Source: Cohnella candidum (lineage in GTDB: Bacteria; Bacillota; Bacilli; Paenibacillales; Paenibacillaceae). From it: DNA of 64,000 nucleotides. Every line of letters starts with the position of its first letter. Within the stretch, counting starts at the first letter, position 1. The DNA lies in NCBI RefSeq assembly GCF_003713065.1, contig NZ_CP033433.1, positions 3,225,001 to 3,289,000 of the forward strand. Direction: 5' to 3'. Below are positions 43,934-52,847 of this stretch, piece by piece. The notes beneath the pieces are model-generated. The model made no database searches. It was not told the origin of the DNA and was given only the letters and a program-made list of their open reading frames with translations. The position numbers and the translations under genes were made by a program.

Positions 43934-45784
43934 ATGCATTTGTTATCGGTAGAGAACCTTACGAAATCCTATGGAGATAAAACGCTGTTCGAGAACGTCA
44001 CCTTCGGCGTGGGGGACGGCGATAAAATCGGCATCATCGGCGTCAACGGCACCGGCAAATCGACTTTGCTCAAGGTCATCGCGGGCCGGGAGCCTGCCGA
44101 TTCCGGCGCGGTGACGGCGGGCTCCAGCGTGCGCATCTCGATGCTGGACCAGGACCCGTCATTTCAGCTCGGCGAGACCGCTTTGGAGCACGTACTTGCG
44201 GCGGCGGGCGGGAACGCGGACGCGGAAGAGCTTTGGGATCTCGAGACGGAAGCCAAAACCGCGCTCTCCAAGCTCGGCATTCAAGACTACGGCGTCGTCA
44301 CGGACACCCTCTCGGGAGGCCAGCGCAAAAGAGTGGCGATGGCTGCCGCGCTGCTGCGGCCTTCCGACGTGCTCATCCTCGACGAGCCCACCAACCATAT
44401 CGATAACGATTCGGTAGCCTGGCTCGAAGGCTACCTTCGGAAACGCCGCGGCGCCTTGATCATGATCACCCACGACCGTTACTTCCTGGACCGGGTCAGT
44501 AACCGGATTCTCGAACTCGACCGCGGCCGCGCCTATTTCTACGAAGCGAATTACAGCCGTTTCCTCGAGCTGAAGCTGGAGCGCGAGGAACGCGAAGCGG
44601 CATCGGAGGCCAAACGGCAAAACCTGCTCCGTAACGAGCTCGCTTGGATCCGGAGAGGAGCCCAAGCCCGATCGACCAAGCAGAAAGCGCGGATCGACCG
44701 CTTTGAAGCGCTCAAGGATCAGGCGCCGAAAAACGTAACCGGCAAGCTCGATGTCTCCGTTGCTTCGTCCCGTCTGGGCAAAAAAATATTGGAACTCGAA
44801 TCCGTGACCAAACGGTTCGGAGACCGGACGCTGATTCGCGATCTGAGTTATGTCGCCGTGCCGGAGGACCGCGTCGGCATCGTCGGCCCCAACGGCAGCG
44901 GCAAGTCGACGCTGCTGAAGCTGATCGCCGGGACGCTGCAGCCGGACGAGGGCAGCGTCGAGCTTGGACCGACCGTTCGCCTCGGCTGGTTCACGCAGGA
45001 GCATCGGGAAATGGACGAATCGCAGCGCGTGATCGAATTCATCCGGGAAGGCGCCGAGCAGGTCCGCACGGCCGACGGAAGCCTGCTGTCCGCCGGGCAG
45101 ATGCTGGAACGTTTCCTCTTCCCGCCGGAAACCCAGTGGACGCAGATTTCGCGTCTCTCAGGCGGCGAGAAACGGCGGCTGCAGTTGCTGAAAGTACTGA
45201 TGGATGCTCCGAACGTTCTGTTACTGGACGAACCGACGAACGACCTCGATATCTCGACGCTGACGGTGCTCGAGGATTATCTCGATTCGTTCCCCGGCGT
45301 CGTCTTCACGGTATCGCACGACCGTTACTTTCTGGACCGCACCTGCGAGCGGATTTTCTCGTTCGAAGGCGAAGGGCAAATCGTTCAGCATACAGGCAAC
45401 TATACGGAATACCGGGAGTTTAAGGAACGCCAGGAAAACGGAGCGATCGGGACTTCCGGAACCGCATCGGAAACCGCGAAGAAAAGCGGGGGAACGGCGG
45501 CGGGAAGCTCCGGGGCAACTTCAGGCGAGGGCAGAGAGAGACAACTCCGCATGTCATACAAGGACCAGAAGGATTTCGAGCAGATCGACGGCTGGATCGC
45601 GGAAGCCGAAGAGCAATTGGCTCGGGTCGCGTCGGATATGGAAGCGGCAAGCAGCGATTCCGCGCGGCTGCAGGAGTTGATGTCCCGGCAGGCGGAGCTC
45701 GAAACGAAGCTGGAAACCTTGCTCGACCGTTGGACCGAATTAAATGAATTGGCGGAAAAAATCGCGGCTCAGAAAAAATCCTGA
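43934..45784 (+). CDS. ABC-F family ATPase (Uup/YfmR-like)
   Basis: A 616-aa cytoplasmic protein with two ATP-binding cassettes and no membrane part. Walker A motifs are GVNGTGKST and GPNGSGKST, signatures LSGGQRKRVAMA and LSGGEKRRLQLL, Walker B LILDEPTNH and LLLDEPTND. The inter-domain linker is present, and a C-terminal Uup-like coiled coil (about 540-616) follows a Gly/Ser linker. ABC-F proteins act on ribosomes, in translation or antibiotic protection. The start at 43934 fits family alignment (MHLLSVENLTKSYGD) but has a weak ribosome site; an ATG at 43883 is an alternative. Confidence 0.9.
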   Translation: MHLLSVENLTKSYGDKTLFENVTFGVGDGDKIGIIGVNGTGKSTLLKVIAGREPADSGAVTAGSSVRISMLDQDPSFQLGETALEHVLAAAGGNADAEELWDLETEAKTALSKLGIQDYGVVTDTLSGGQRKRVAMAAALLRPSDVLILDEPTNHIDNDSVAWLEGYLRKRRGALIMITHDRYFLDRVSNRILELDRGRAYFYEANYSRFLELKLEREEREAASEAKRQNLLRNELAWIRRGAQARSTKQKARIDRFEALKDQAPKNVTGKLDVSVASSRLGKKILELESVTKRFGDRTLIRDLSYVAVPEDRVGIVGPNGSGKSTLLKLIAGTLQPDEGSVELGPTVRLGWFTQEHREMDESQRVIEFIREGAEQVRTADGSLLSAGQMLERFLFPPETQWTQISRLSGGEKRRLQLLKVLMDAPNVLLLDEPTNDLDISTLTVLEDYLDSFPGVVFTVSHDRYFLDRTCERIFSFEGEGQIVQHTGNYTEYREFKERQENGAIGTSGTASETAKKSGGTAAGSSGATSGEGRERQLRMSYKDQKDFEQIDGWIAEAEEQLARVASDMEAASSDSARLQELMSRQAELETKLETLLDRWTELNELAEKIAAQKKS

Positions 45785-45795
45785 GCCGCGATTTT
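45758..45795. terminator. Bidirectional terminator overlapping end of ABC-F gene
   Basis: A perfect 15-bp stem (45758-45772 with 45781-45795) with an 8-base loop. One arm lies within the coding sequence and the stop codon is in the other arm. Both flanks supply A/T runs, so it serves the ABC-F gene and the convergent SDR gene. Confidence 0.9.
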
Positions 45796-45799
45796 CCGT

Positions 45800-46579
45800 T
45801 TATATGCTTCTCATCAGCCCGCCGTCGACGGAAATCTGCTGCCCCGTAATATATCCCGCTTCCTCGGAGACGAGGAAAGCGATCAGAGCCGCCGTTTCTT
45901 CCGGCGTTCCCGCCCGGCCGGCAGGAATAGCGGACGATTCGCGGCTCTCCATTTCCTCATAAGAGATGCCCAGCCGCTTCGCTCCGCTTGTCCAGACGCT
46001 GTGCAGCCGGTCCGACAGGATGTTGCCGGGATGGACGCCGTTGACCGTAATGCCGAACGACGCGAGCTGGAAGGAAGCCGCTTTGCTCGCGTTCACGATG
46101 GCGGCGTTGACGAGGCCGAAGTTGTACTTCGTGGGGTCGGGTTCTTTCCACATGTTGCCGACGACGTTGACGATCCTTCCCCACCGCTGGGCTTTCATCC
46201 GTTCCGAGGCTTGCTTCATGTTATCCAAATACGGGATGAGCTTCTTGCTCAGCCCTTCTTCGATATGCGAGATGTCATGCTCCAGGAACGACGCCGGCTC
46301 TGCGCCCGGCACGCTGTTGACGAGGATGTCCAGCCGGCCGCACGTTTCGTCCAACTCCCGGAACATCCGCTCCCTGGATGCCGCGTCCGTCATATCCGCC
46401 GCGATCGCCACGGCATCCGGATGCTTTTCCCGCAGCCCAGCCAGCGCACGCTCCAGTTTCGGCCCTTGCCGCGACGCAATCGCCACCCTGCAGCCTTGCT
46501 CCGCCAGCCGCACCGCGGCCGCATATCCGATCCCCGCGCTCCCCCCGACGATCAGCGCCACTTTCCGTTGTTCTGTCAT
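45800..46579 (-). CDS. Short-chain dehydrogenase/reductase
   Basis: A 259-aa classical-type SDR. The cofactor motif is GGSAGIGYA (about 12-20). The expected catalytic YxxxK is not obvious: the region after the strand IVNVVGNMW reads PTKYNFGLVNAAIVNASKAA, so Tyr is displaced and an Asn-rich segment precedes the Lys. The C-terminus TGQQISVDGGL is typical. Substrate unknown. The upstream intergenic region holds tandem repeats. Confidence 0.88.
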   Translation of the reverse strand: MTEQRKVALIVGGSAGIGYAAAVRLAEQGCRVAIASRQGPKLERALAGLREKHPDAVAIAADMTDAASRERMFRELDETCGRLDILVNSVPGAEPASFLEHDISHIEEGLSKKLIPYLDNMKQASERMKAQRWGRIVNVVGNMWKEPDPTKYNFGLVNAAIVNASKAASFQLASFGITVNGVHPGNILSDRLHSVWTSGAKRLGISYEEMESRESSAIPAGRAGTPEETAALIAFLVSEEAGYITGQQISVDGGLMRSI

Positions 46580-46657
46580 GCATGTATCTCTCCTTCTCCT
46601 GTTGCGTCTAACGTTATTTTACCGGGAGGAGTGGCCCGGCACAAAGTCGGCCCACGC

Positions 46658-46757
46658 CGACTCGCCTGGAACGAACCATTACTCATCCGACTCACCTGCT
46701 GCAAACCACCTCTCCAGCGACACTCCCGCTACAAACCTCCCTCTCCACCAACTCTCC
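46658..46757. repeat. 30-bp imperfect tandem repeat
   Basis: Three consecutive 30-bp units start at 46658, 46688 and 46718, with a partial fourth from 46748. Units begin CGACTC or CGACAC and share ACAAACC-like centres and a CTCC-rich end. The array is just upstream of the SDR gene and is probably non-coding. Confidence 0.75.
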
Positions 46758-46766
46758 TCCAAATGG

Positions 46767-46953
46767 GTGCAAAAGTGCATCTTTTTGAAGCTGTTATGAG
46801 GCTGGGATGCGGTTGATGCGAAAATGCAGGTATTTCTTGATGGAAGGCGCTGCAGAACCTGCCACTACCCAAAATACCTGCAAAATTGCACGAATTCATC
46901 TCCAATGAGCAGATTGAGCCGACAGAAGATGCACAATTGCAGGAATTCTCATC
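46767..46953. repeat. TGCA-type short interspersed repeats
   Basis: Four related segments: 46767-46786, 46815-46838, 46871-46900 and 46928-46953. The last two are direct repeats of TGCA-n-AATTGCA-n-GAATTC. The second is largely the reverse complement of the start of the third (AAATACCTGCA). With the 30-bp array they fill the 437-bp gap between the SDR and AraC genes. Confidence 0.72.
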
Positions 46954-46980
46954 GCGGAGGTCTTCCATGCAGCAACAAAA

Positions 46981-47012
46981 AAGGCCGATCCGGAGCTTCT
47001 CCGGCCGGCCTT
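46981..47012 (-). terminator. Terminator of AraC/GyrI-like gene
   Basis: Outer arms AAGGCCG/CGGCCTT and inner CCGGAG/CTCCGG with a small bulge, followed on the minus strand by a T run. Confidence 0.8.
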
Positions 47013-47016
47013 CGCC

Positions 47017-47913
47017 TTACTCGCCTTTGCGTTTGATGGGAATGTAGATGTCCATCTGCTGGAATCCATCCACCTCGGGATTCGAACGCTCGTCGTACAG
47101 CTCGAACTCGGCCGCTCCGGCATGCTCGTAGCCCGAATGCGGGAACCACTCCCCGAAAATCGAGGCCCACGTGGCTTGGATCGTCTTCGGGAAGTCCTCC
47201 GGCTTCGCCTTGGGCGTCGTGAACACGGCGTACGTTACGCCCGGGAACTCGCGGCATACAAGATCCTCCGGGACGTTGTCGAAGCGCTCCGCCTCCATTC
47301 CGATCAAGTACGTGAACTTGCACGTTTCCATGTCGAAGTCGGTGCAGATGCCAAGCTCGGCGGAGTTCGCGGCGTTCGGAATTCGGCTCCCCAGACGGTT
47401 GCTGATGTAGTGCTGCCAGAATGCCGGAATGTCCCGATGATTCTGCCCTTCTTCGCTCGTCGTCTCCAAGGCATATCCGATCCATTTGAATGCCGGTTTG
47501 TCCACGATGCGGTAATCCATGCGGATTCCTCCCAAATAAGGATTGTACATGCGTTGCAGCACGTTGGCATGCGGATACGGGGGCGTGCGGATATCCCTCT
47601 TGCGGTATTCCCCCGGCGTCATGCCGAACATTTTCTTGAACGCGCGGGTAAACGTCTCATGGGTTTGGAAGCCGTGGTCGAGCGCGACGTCGACGATTCT
47701 GCGGTCCGGATCCGCAAGCTCGCGCGCCGCCCTGGCCAGCCTTCTTTTACGGACGTATTCCATGACCGGATCGCCCACCATGCTGAGGAACACCCGGTGA
47801 TAATGGAACTCCGAAAAGCCGGCGATTTCCGCGAGCTCAGCCAGCTTCAGCGGTTCGTCCAAATGGCCTTCAATAAACTCGATCGTCTTCTGAATGCGAA
47901 GATGATAACCCAT
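47017..47913 (-). CDS. AraC regulator with GyrI-like effector domain
   Basis: A 298-aa protein with N-terminal AraC helix-turn-helix domain (about 5-105, IVDVALDHGFQTHETFTRAFKK) and C-terminal GyrI-like/effector-binding domain (about 125-298). This is the Rob/SoxS-like multidrug sensor architecture. The binding domain may detect small hydrophobic compounds. GGGGAGG precedes the ATG. No obvious target gene adjoins it. Confidence 0.92.
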   Translation of the reverse strand: MGYHLRIQKTIEFIEGHLDEPLKLAELAEIAGFSEFHYHRVFLSMVGDPVMEYVRKRRLARAARELADPDRRIVDVALDHGFQTHETFTRAFKKMFGMTPGEYRKRDIRTPPYPHANVLQRMYNPYLGGIRMDYRIVDKPAFKWIGYALETTSEEGQNHRDIPAFWQHYISNRLGSRIPNAANSAELGICTDFDMETCKFTYLIGMEAERFDNVPEDLVCREFPGVTYAVFTTPKAKPEDFPKTIQATWASIFGEWFPHSGYEHAGAAEFELYDERSNPEVDGFQQMDIYIPIKRKGE

Positions 47914-48006
47914 GCGGCGTCCTCCCCTTCGTTCTGACCTTACTCTATCACGGGCCGTCCGGCCGTTCTTGACGTTTTTTTGCTCCTAACCCTTTCGACG
48001 CGAAAA

Positions 48007-48038
48007 AATCCCGCTCCTCCTAGGGGAGAAACGGGATT
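48007..48038 (-). terminator. Terminator of Gfo/Idh operon
   Basis: Arms 48007-48013 and 48032-48038 with an inner CTCC/GGAG stem, followed by a T run on the minus strand. Confidence 0.82.
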
Positions 48039-48055
48039 CGGTTATGCCGACCGTT

Positions 48056-49147
48056 TTAGATCAAAGAAGCCGGCAGTTCGACGGAAACCTCGCGGCGCTG
48101 GTCCGCCGAACGGAGGACGCCGTCGATGATCGCCTGTTGGATCAGGATCTGCTGACCCGGAATCGGCGCGAAACGTCCGTCGCGGACCGCCTCGGCGAAA
48201 TCGTGCACCTTCGCTTGGAACAGGTTCACGGAATGCTCGATCAGCGGGACGCGAGTCTCGGTGTGGCCGCCGAAATCGTCGTGGAACAGGGTCATCGAGC
48301 CGATGCTGCCGTCCCATACGCCCGACCACGGACCGGTCCCGGCCGAGGTGATTTTCAGGCCGGCATCGCTGCCCAGGAAAATCGTCGGTCCGAGCGTGTC
48401 CATATGCATCGCCCAAGAGATTTTGAACTGCAGCACGAGGTCGTTCTCGAAACGGACGAGCGCAATCCCGAAATCTTCAACCTCGAATTTGTCGGCTTCC
48501 GGGTGGTACAGTTTATTCGTTCCGAAGTGGTTCGACGTAAACGCCGATACCGTCAGCGGCCGCGGGTGGCCCAGCGTGTTCAAGGCCAAGTCGAGCGAAT
48601 AGCAGCCGATGTCCGCCATCGCGCCGGCGCCGGCCAAGTCCTTGCGGATGAACGTGCCGCCCGGCATGCCCCGGCGTCTGCCGCCGCCCGTCTCCACGTA
48701 ATACACGTTGCCGAGACGTCCGGATTGAACGATTTCCTGCAGCTTTTTCATGTTCGGGTCATAACGGGGCTGGAACCCGATCGTGAGCATTTTGTCCGAT
48801 GCTTGGGAAGCCTCTACCATCTCTACCGCTTGTTGCAGCGTGACGGACATCGGCTTTTCCAGCAGCACGTTTTTGCCGGCGCGCAGGGCGTCGACGCTCG
48901 TGCGGTGGTGGGAAACGTTCGGCGTACAGATGCTGACGCCGTCGAGCGGCAGCTTCAGCATTTCCTCGTGGCTGTCGAAAGCCTGCGCTCCGATCAAGCC
49001 GAGGGAATCCGCGAACTGGCGGGCGCGGCCCGGCACGACGTCCGCTACGGCGACGACGTCCACGTAGTCCAGTTTCAAATAAGCTTCCGCATGGAAGCGG
49101 GCAATGCCCCCGGTACCGATAATGCCGATCGCGAGCCTTTTGGTCAT
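48056..49147 (-). CDS. Gfo/Idh/MocA family oxidoreductase
   Basis: A 363-aa NAD(P)-dependent dehydrogenase-like protein. The Rossmann motif GIIGTGGIARFHAEAYL is at about 8-24, the EKP motif (LLEKPMS) near residue 98, and a C-terminal alpha/beta domain follows. The family acts on sugars or inositols. Its ATG overlaps the stop of the AraC/cupin gene by 4 bp, so both are co-transcribed with a second family member. Probable role in sugar or cyclitol catabolism under that regulator. Confidence 0.92.
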   Translation of the reverse strand: MTKRLAIGIIGTGGIARFHAEAYLKLDYVDVVAVADVVPGRARQFADSLGLIGAQAFDSHEEMLKLPLDGVSICTPNVSHHRTSVDALRAGKNVLLEKPMSVTLQQAVEMVEASQASDKMLTIGFQPRYDPNMKKLQEIVQSGRLGNVYYVETGGGRRRGMPGGTFIRKDLAGAGAMADIGCYSLDLALNTLGHPRPLTVSAFTSNHFGTNKLYHPEADKFEVEDFGIALVRFENDLVLQFKISWAMHMDTLGPTIFLGSDAGLKITSAGTGPWSGVWDGSIGSMTLFHDDFGGHTETRVPLIEHSVNLFQAKVHDFAEAVRDGRFAPIPGQQILIQQAIIDGVLRSADQRREVSVELPASLI

Positions 49148-50178
49148 GGTCGAACTTCCTCTCGAATAGGGTAGGGTTCCGCTCTGCCGGAAGGACGGTA
49201 AGTCCGCCGGTAGGCGGTCGGCGTCATGCCGAATTTATCTTTGAAAACCGGAAACAGATAATTCGGGTTGGCGTAGCCGTGCTTCAGCGCGATTTCCTCC
49301 ACGGATTGGTCCGATTCGACCAAGTCCGCGCAGACGGCCGCCAGACGGACGTGCTCGACGTATTCCCGGAACGTCGTCTGCCCCTCCGTGCGGAAAATCC
49401 TCTGAAGCTGCCGCGGGCTGACGTTCACGCGCTGCGCGACATCGTCAAGCGAAAGCGGAAGGCCCTCGTTATCCTGGATGTACTGCGACGCGAGCTGGAA
49501 GCGGTGGTCGTCCATATCCCGCACCGGGATGGCGGGCAAGCCCTTTTTAGGGGCAAACGGGCGCGCCGCCCGAAGCAGGATTTGGATGATCGCCGCCTTC
49601 ATCAGCGTATGGAAGCCCGGCACCTGATCTTCCCAGAGGCGATAGGCTTCCAAAAACATGCTCATCGCGTTGTAGTTATCCCAATGCGGTTCAAGAGGGA
49701 ACCGCCGCAGCAATTCGACGCAGGCGGCCGCTTCTTCCCATTCGGCGTCATCCCCGAATGCCGGATCCGGGCCGGCGGAACCACCGGCCGGCAAGATTTC
49801 GCAATGCAGGCACAGCTCCTGCATCGGATCCTCCGGATCGCACTCCTGGTAGTGCACGACGTCCGGCCCCGTCAAATAATAAAGTCCCTCGCGAAGATCG
49901 AATGGCCGGCCCTCCAGGATCACCTTGCCTTTGCCCTTCGCGATGAAATGGAATTCATATTCCGAGTGTTTATGGAAGGCAATGATCTGCCCGGGCTGGA
50001 ATACCGCCAGATGGCATCTGAGTACGCGGAAGCCGTAGCCCCCCCAGCGGAACCGGAGGTCCAGCCGGTCCAGCGCGTCGGGTTTGCCCAGCATGCGGGC
50101 AAACGGAAAGAGGGCCGGTCCGCTCCTGCGTTCCCCCCGTGCCTTCTCCTCCGGCGACGTCTCCGATCCCCTGTTCAT
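49144..50178 (-). CDS. AraC regulator with cupin sensor domain
   Basis: A 344-aa protein: an N-terminal cupin-like beta-barrel (about 35-130, FHKHSEYEFHFIAKG) for ligand binding and C-terminal AraC domain (about 230-335, with ALKHGYANPNYLFPVFKDKFG). ATG at 50178 has GGGAGG 8 bases upstream; a GTG three codons earlier is too close to that site. It lies between two Gfo/Idh genes and likely controls them in response to a sugar. Confidence 0.9.
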   Translation of the reverse strand: MNRGSETSPEEKARGERRSGPALFPFARMLGKPDALDRLDLRFRWGGYGFRVLRCHLAVFQPGQIIAFHKHSEYEFHFIAKGKGKVILEGRPFDLREGLYYLTGPDVVHYQECDPEDPMQELCLHCEILPAGGSAGPDPAFGDDAEWEEAAACVELLRRFPLEPHWDNYNAMSMFLEAYRLWEDQVPGFHTLMKAAIIQILLRAARPFAPKKGLPAIPVRDMDDHRFQLASQYIQDNEGLPLSLDDVAQRVNVSPRQLQRIFRTEGQTTFREYVEHVRLAAVCADLVESDQSVEEIALKHGYANPNYLFPVFKDKFGMTPTAYRRTYRPSGRAEPYPIREEVRP

Positions 50179-50218
50179 CCCTTCCACCTCCCTCGTTGAT
50201 TCTATCTCGCCTATAAGA

Positions 50219-51205
50219 TTACGCCAGTTCGGCGAGTTTCACCGGCCGGCCTTCGGCAACCGAACGGTTGGCCGCTTCCATGAGCCGCGTCAGATCCGCC
50301 GCAACGCCGACGTTGTCTTGCGCTTCGGTATCTTGCAGGATATGGTCCACCCACTGGTCGAAAGCCGTCGGCCGGTTCGCCGGCAGCGGCACCGTGACCC
50401 AGCCGTCGCCGAGACGGTTGCTGCGGACCTGCAGGCTCTCGTCCGGGAATCCGAACAGCAGCGTGCCTTCCGTGCCGTGCACCTCGATGCTGAACGGGGA
50501 GTGCGCGTTCACGAAGCCGGCTTCTACGATACCGACCGCCCCTTCGGGATATTGGAGCACCGCGACCGCATTGTCCTCCACTTCCTTGCCGGTTACGTAG
50601 CCGTAAACAGCGCTGACCGACTCCGGCACGCCGAGGAAGCGGCGGACCAGGTACATCGGATGGCATCCCAAATCGATGAGCGCGCCTCCGCGGCACTGCT
50701 CCAGGGAATAGAAATGCGGCGGCAGCCAGTCGGCCGTAGCCCCGTTGTGGGAAAGACGAACCCTCGCCATCGTCAGCTTGCCGAGCGTTCCGTCCTCGAT
50801 CAGCTTTTCGACGGCTTGCGTATACCCGGCGTTCAGGCGCGGCAGCGAGACCGTCAGCTTGACGTTCGCTTCGCGGATCGCCTCGAGGATTTCGCGCAGC
50901 TCGCGGTCCGTGGCGGCGATGACCTTCTCGGTGAAAATGTGTTTGCCCGCCTGCGCGGCTTTCACCATGACGTCGCGATGGATATTCGTCGGCGCGTCCA
51001 CGACGACCGCATCGATGTTTCCTTGGCTCAGCATGTCATCCAGCGATTCATAGAAAGGAACGCCGTATTTCGCGGCTTTCTCGCGTCCGCGAGCGGGCTC
51101 TTCGTCCCATACGGCGGCGATTTCCGTTTCCCCGTGCTTCAGCACCTGTTCCGTGTACTCTTCCGCGTGTACGTGCCAATAACTGATCATGCCTACCCGG
51201 ATCAA
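50219..51205 (-). CDS. Gfo/Idh/MocA family oxidoreductase
   Basis: A 328-aa relative of the gene at 48056. The N-terminal fold begins RVGMISYWHVHAEEY rather than with the classic GxGxxG, a variant common in one branch of the family. The lysine of FTEKVIA (near residue 93) corresponds to the EKP site but lacks the Pro. TTG at 51205 is preferred because AAAGGG lies 8 bases upstream; a GTG at 51214 has no spacing for a site. First gene of the three-gene operon. Confidence 0.88.
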   Translation of the reverse strand: MIRVGMISYWHVHAEEYTEQVLKHGETEIAAVWDEEPARGREKAAKYGVPFYESLDDMLSQGNIDAVVVDAPTNIHRDVMVKAAQAGKHIFTEKVIAATDRELREILEAIREANVKLTVSLPRLNAGYTQAVEKLIEDGTLGKLTMARVRLSHNGATADWLPPHFYSLEQCRGGALIDLGCHPMYLVRRFLGVPESVSAVYGYVTGKEVEDNAVAVLQYPEGAVGIVEAGFVNAHSPFSIEVHGTEGTLLFGFPDESLQVRSNRLGDGWVTVPLPANRPTAFDQWVDHILQDTEAQDNVGVAADLTRLMEAANRSVAEGRPVKLAELA

Positions 51206-51430
51206 ATTCCTCACCCTTTACTTTAAATATACGACATGGAATGAAGATAGCATATAATATATAAGGTGAATAATGCGATTTGGTGACATGCCGACTACAA
51301 AATTACGACATTCCGTTATGTTCAACCTTACGGCATTTACGATCCGAACAAGGATCGGCCGGGTACTCCCCTTGATTCCGCCGCGTCCCGGCGATACGAT
51401 GAAATCAACCCTTTACGAGGAGCCCTGCTC
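51206..51430. other. AT-rich divergent intergenic region
   Basis: The 225-bp gap between the divergent Gfo/Idh and M20 genes has an AT-rich core (51261-51275) that could supply a -10 for the minus operon. An 8-bp direct repeat TACGACAT occurs at 51230-51237 and 51304-51311. No clear -35 was found. Confidence 0.45.
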
Positions 51431-52630
51431 ATGAACCCGAATCCTAACCCGATAAAAAATCGGATACGCGAGGCCATCGAGGCCCAAGCCGCTAACCTGA
51501 AAGAAATCGCCGCTTATATCGGCGCCCATCCCGAACTGGGACACGAGGAGAAGCTGGCTTCCACCCGGCTCACGGAGGAGCTGGAAAAGCTTGGCTACTC
51601 CGTGGAGAGGGGAACGCTCGGTTTGTCCACCGCGTTCATCGCCGAATACCGGTCTTCCAAACCCGGCCCCGTCATCGCTCTGCTCGCGGAATACGACGCC
51701 CTGCCGGAAATCGGCCATGCCTGCGGCCACCATCTCATCTGCACGATGGCGCTCGGCGCGGCGGCCGGGCTGCGGGCCGTCCTGGACGAAACCGGCGGCA
51801 CCTTGCGCGTCTACGGCACGCCAGCCGAGGAAACGAAAGGCGCCAAAGTCGACATGGCCGCCGCCGGCCTCTTCGACCGCTGCGACGTCGCGCTGATGGC
51901 GCATCCCTACCATATTTTCGAGCGGTCGGGCACGTCGCTGGCCATGGATGCCCTGCAATTCGAGTTCCATGGCAAGCCGGCGCATGCCGCCGCGAATCCC
52001 GAGCTCGGGATCAACGCCCTCGACGCGGTCATCCAATTGTTCAATTCGGTGAACGCGCTGAGGCAGCAAACGCCGGACCATGCCCGCATACACGGCATCA
52101 TCTCGCACGGCGGGCAAGCGCCGAACATCATCCCGGAATATGCCGCCGCGCAGTTTTACACGCGTTCGGCGAACCGCGCTTACACGGACGAGCTCTCCCG
52201 CAAAGTCACCGCATGCGCGGAAGCGGCCGCTCTCGCCACCGGCTGCAAGCTGACGGTCAGCAATTACGAGTACTCCTACGACGAGCTGCGAACGAACGAG
52301 ACCTTGTCCGCGGCATTCACGGCGAATTTGAAGGAAGCGGGCATCCCGCCGGAAGCGATCCGGACGGGCAACGATCACGGCTCGCTGGATCTGGGGAACG
52401 TCTCGCTGCGCTGCCCGGCCATCCATCCGTTCATCCAGGTCGTGGATCAGCCCTATAACCTCCACACCGTGGAATTCCGGGACGCGGCCCAGACCGGCCG
52501 TGCCTATGACGCCATGGTCTTCGGCGCCACGATGCTCGCCTACACGGCCGCCGACGTCTTGACCGACCCGGATCTCGCTCTTCGCATCCGCGAGGAATTC
52601 GACCGCACGGTGCCCGGCGTCAGGGAATAG
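51431..52630 (+). CDS. M20 family amidohydrolase/peptidase
   Basis: A 399-aa zinc amidohydrolase of the M20D group (AbgB-like, aminobenzoyl-glutamate or N-acyl amino acid hydrolases). Metal/catalytic segments are EYDALPEIGHACGHH (about 89-103) and PAEETKGAKVDM (about 135-146). The dimerisation insert is present (about 180-290). GAGGAG precedes the ATG by 8 bases. A strong terminator follows. No signal peptide, so cytoplasmic. Confidence 0.92.
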   Translation: MNPNPNPIKNRIREAIEAQAANLKEIAAYIGAHPELGHEEKLASTRLTEELEKLGYSVERGTLGLSTAFIAEYRSSKPGPVIALLAEYDALPEIGHACGHHLICTMALGAAAGLRAVLDETGGTLRVYGTPAEETKGAKVDMAAAGLFDRCDVALMAHPYHIFERSGTSLAMDALQFEFHGKPAHAAANPELGINALDAVIQLFNSVNALRQQTPDHARIHGIISHGGQAPNIIPEYAAAQFYTRSANRAYTDELSRKVTACAEAAALATGCKLTVSNYEYSYDELRTNETLSAAFTANLKEAGIPPEAIRTGNDHGSLDLGNVSLRCPAIHPFIQVVDQPYNLHTVEFRDAAQTGRAYDAMVFGATMLAYTAADVLTDPDLALRIREEFDRTVPGVRE

Positions 52631-52644
52631 GCCGAAGAAACGAG

Positions 52645-52683
52645 AAAATCCCGGTTTCCGCCGCGAGGCGGAGCCGGGATTTT
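52645..52683 (+). terminator. Terminator of M20 gene
   Basis: A 10-bp outer stem (52645-52654 with 52674-52683) plus inner TCCGCC/GGCGGA pairing and a T run on the plus strand. Confidence 0.9.
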
Positions 52684-52847
52684 TGCCGTTTTTTGTCGTA
52701 TTCGATTGTAAAAGCGATGAAAATGACAACGCCGATTAGGCAAATAACCAAAATCGGCGAAATTGTAAACGATTTCCTTACATTTACATTCCGTTTATCG
52801 TAAAATGTCCGATAGATACCTAGTGATCATGCGAGGAGAGAACTTCC

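Noticed and set aside
43618-46953. CRISPR array in either repeat region
   Set aside because: Repeats change orientation or have no unique spacers of constant length, and no cas genes are present.
52800-52820. Motility-sigma-factor promoter for the chemoreceptor
   Set aside because: CCGATA is present but the 15-bp-spaced TAAA element is missing, so I did not list it as a promoter.
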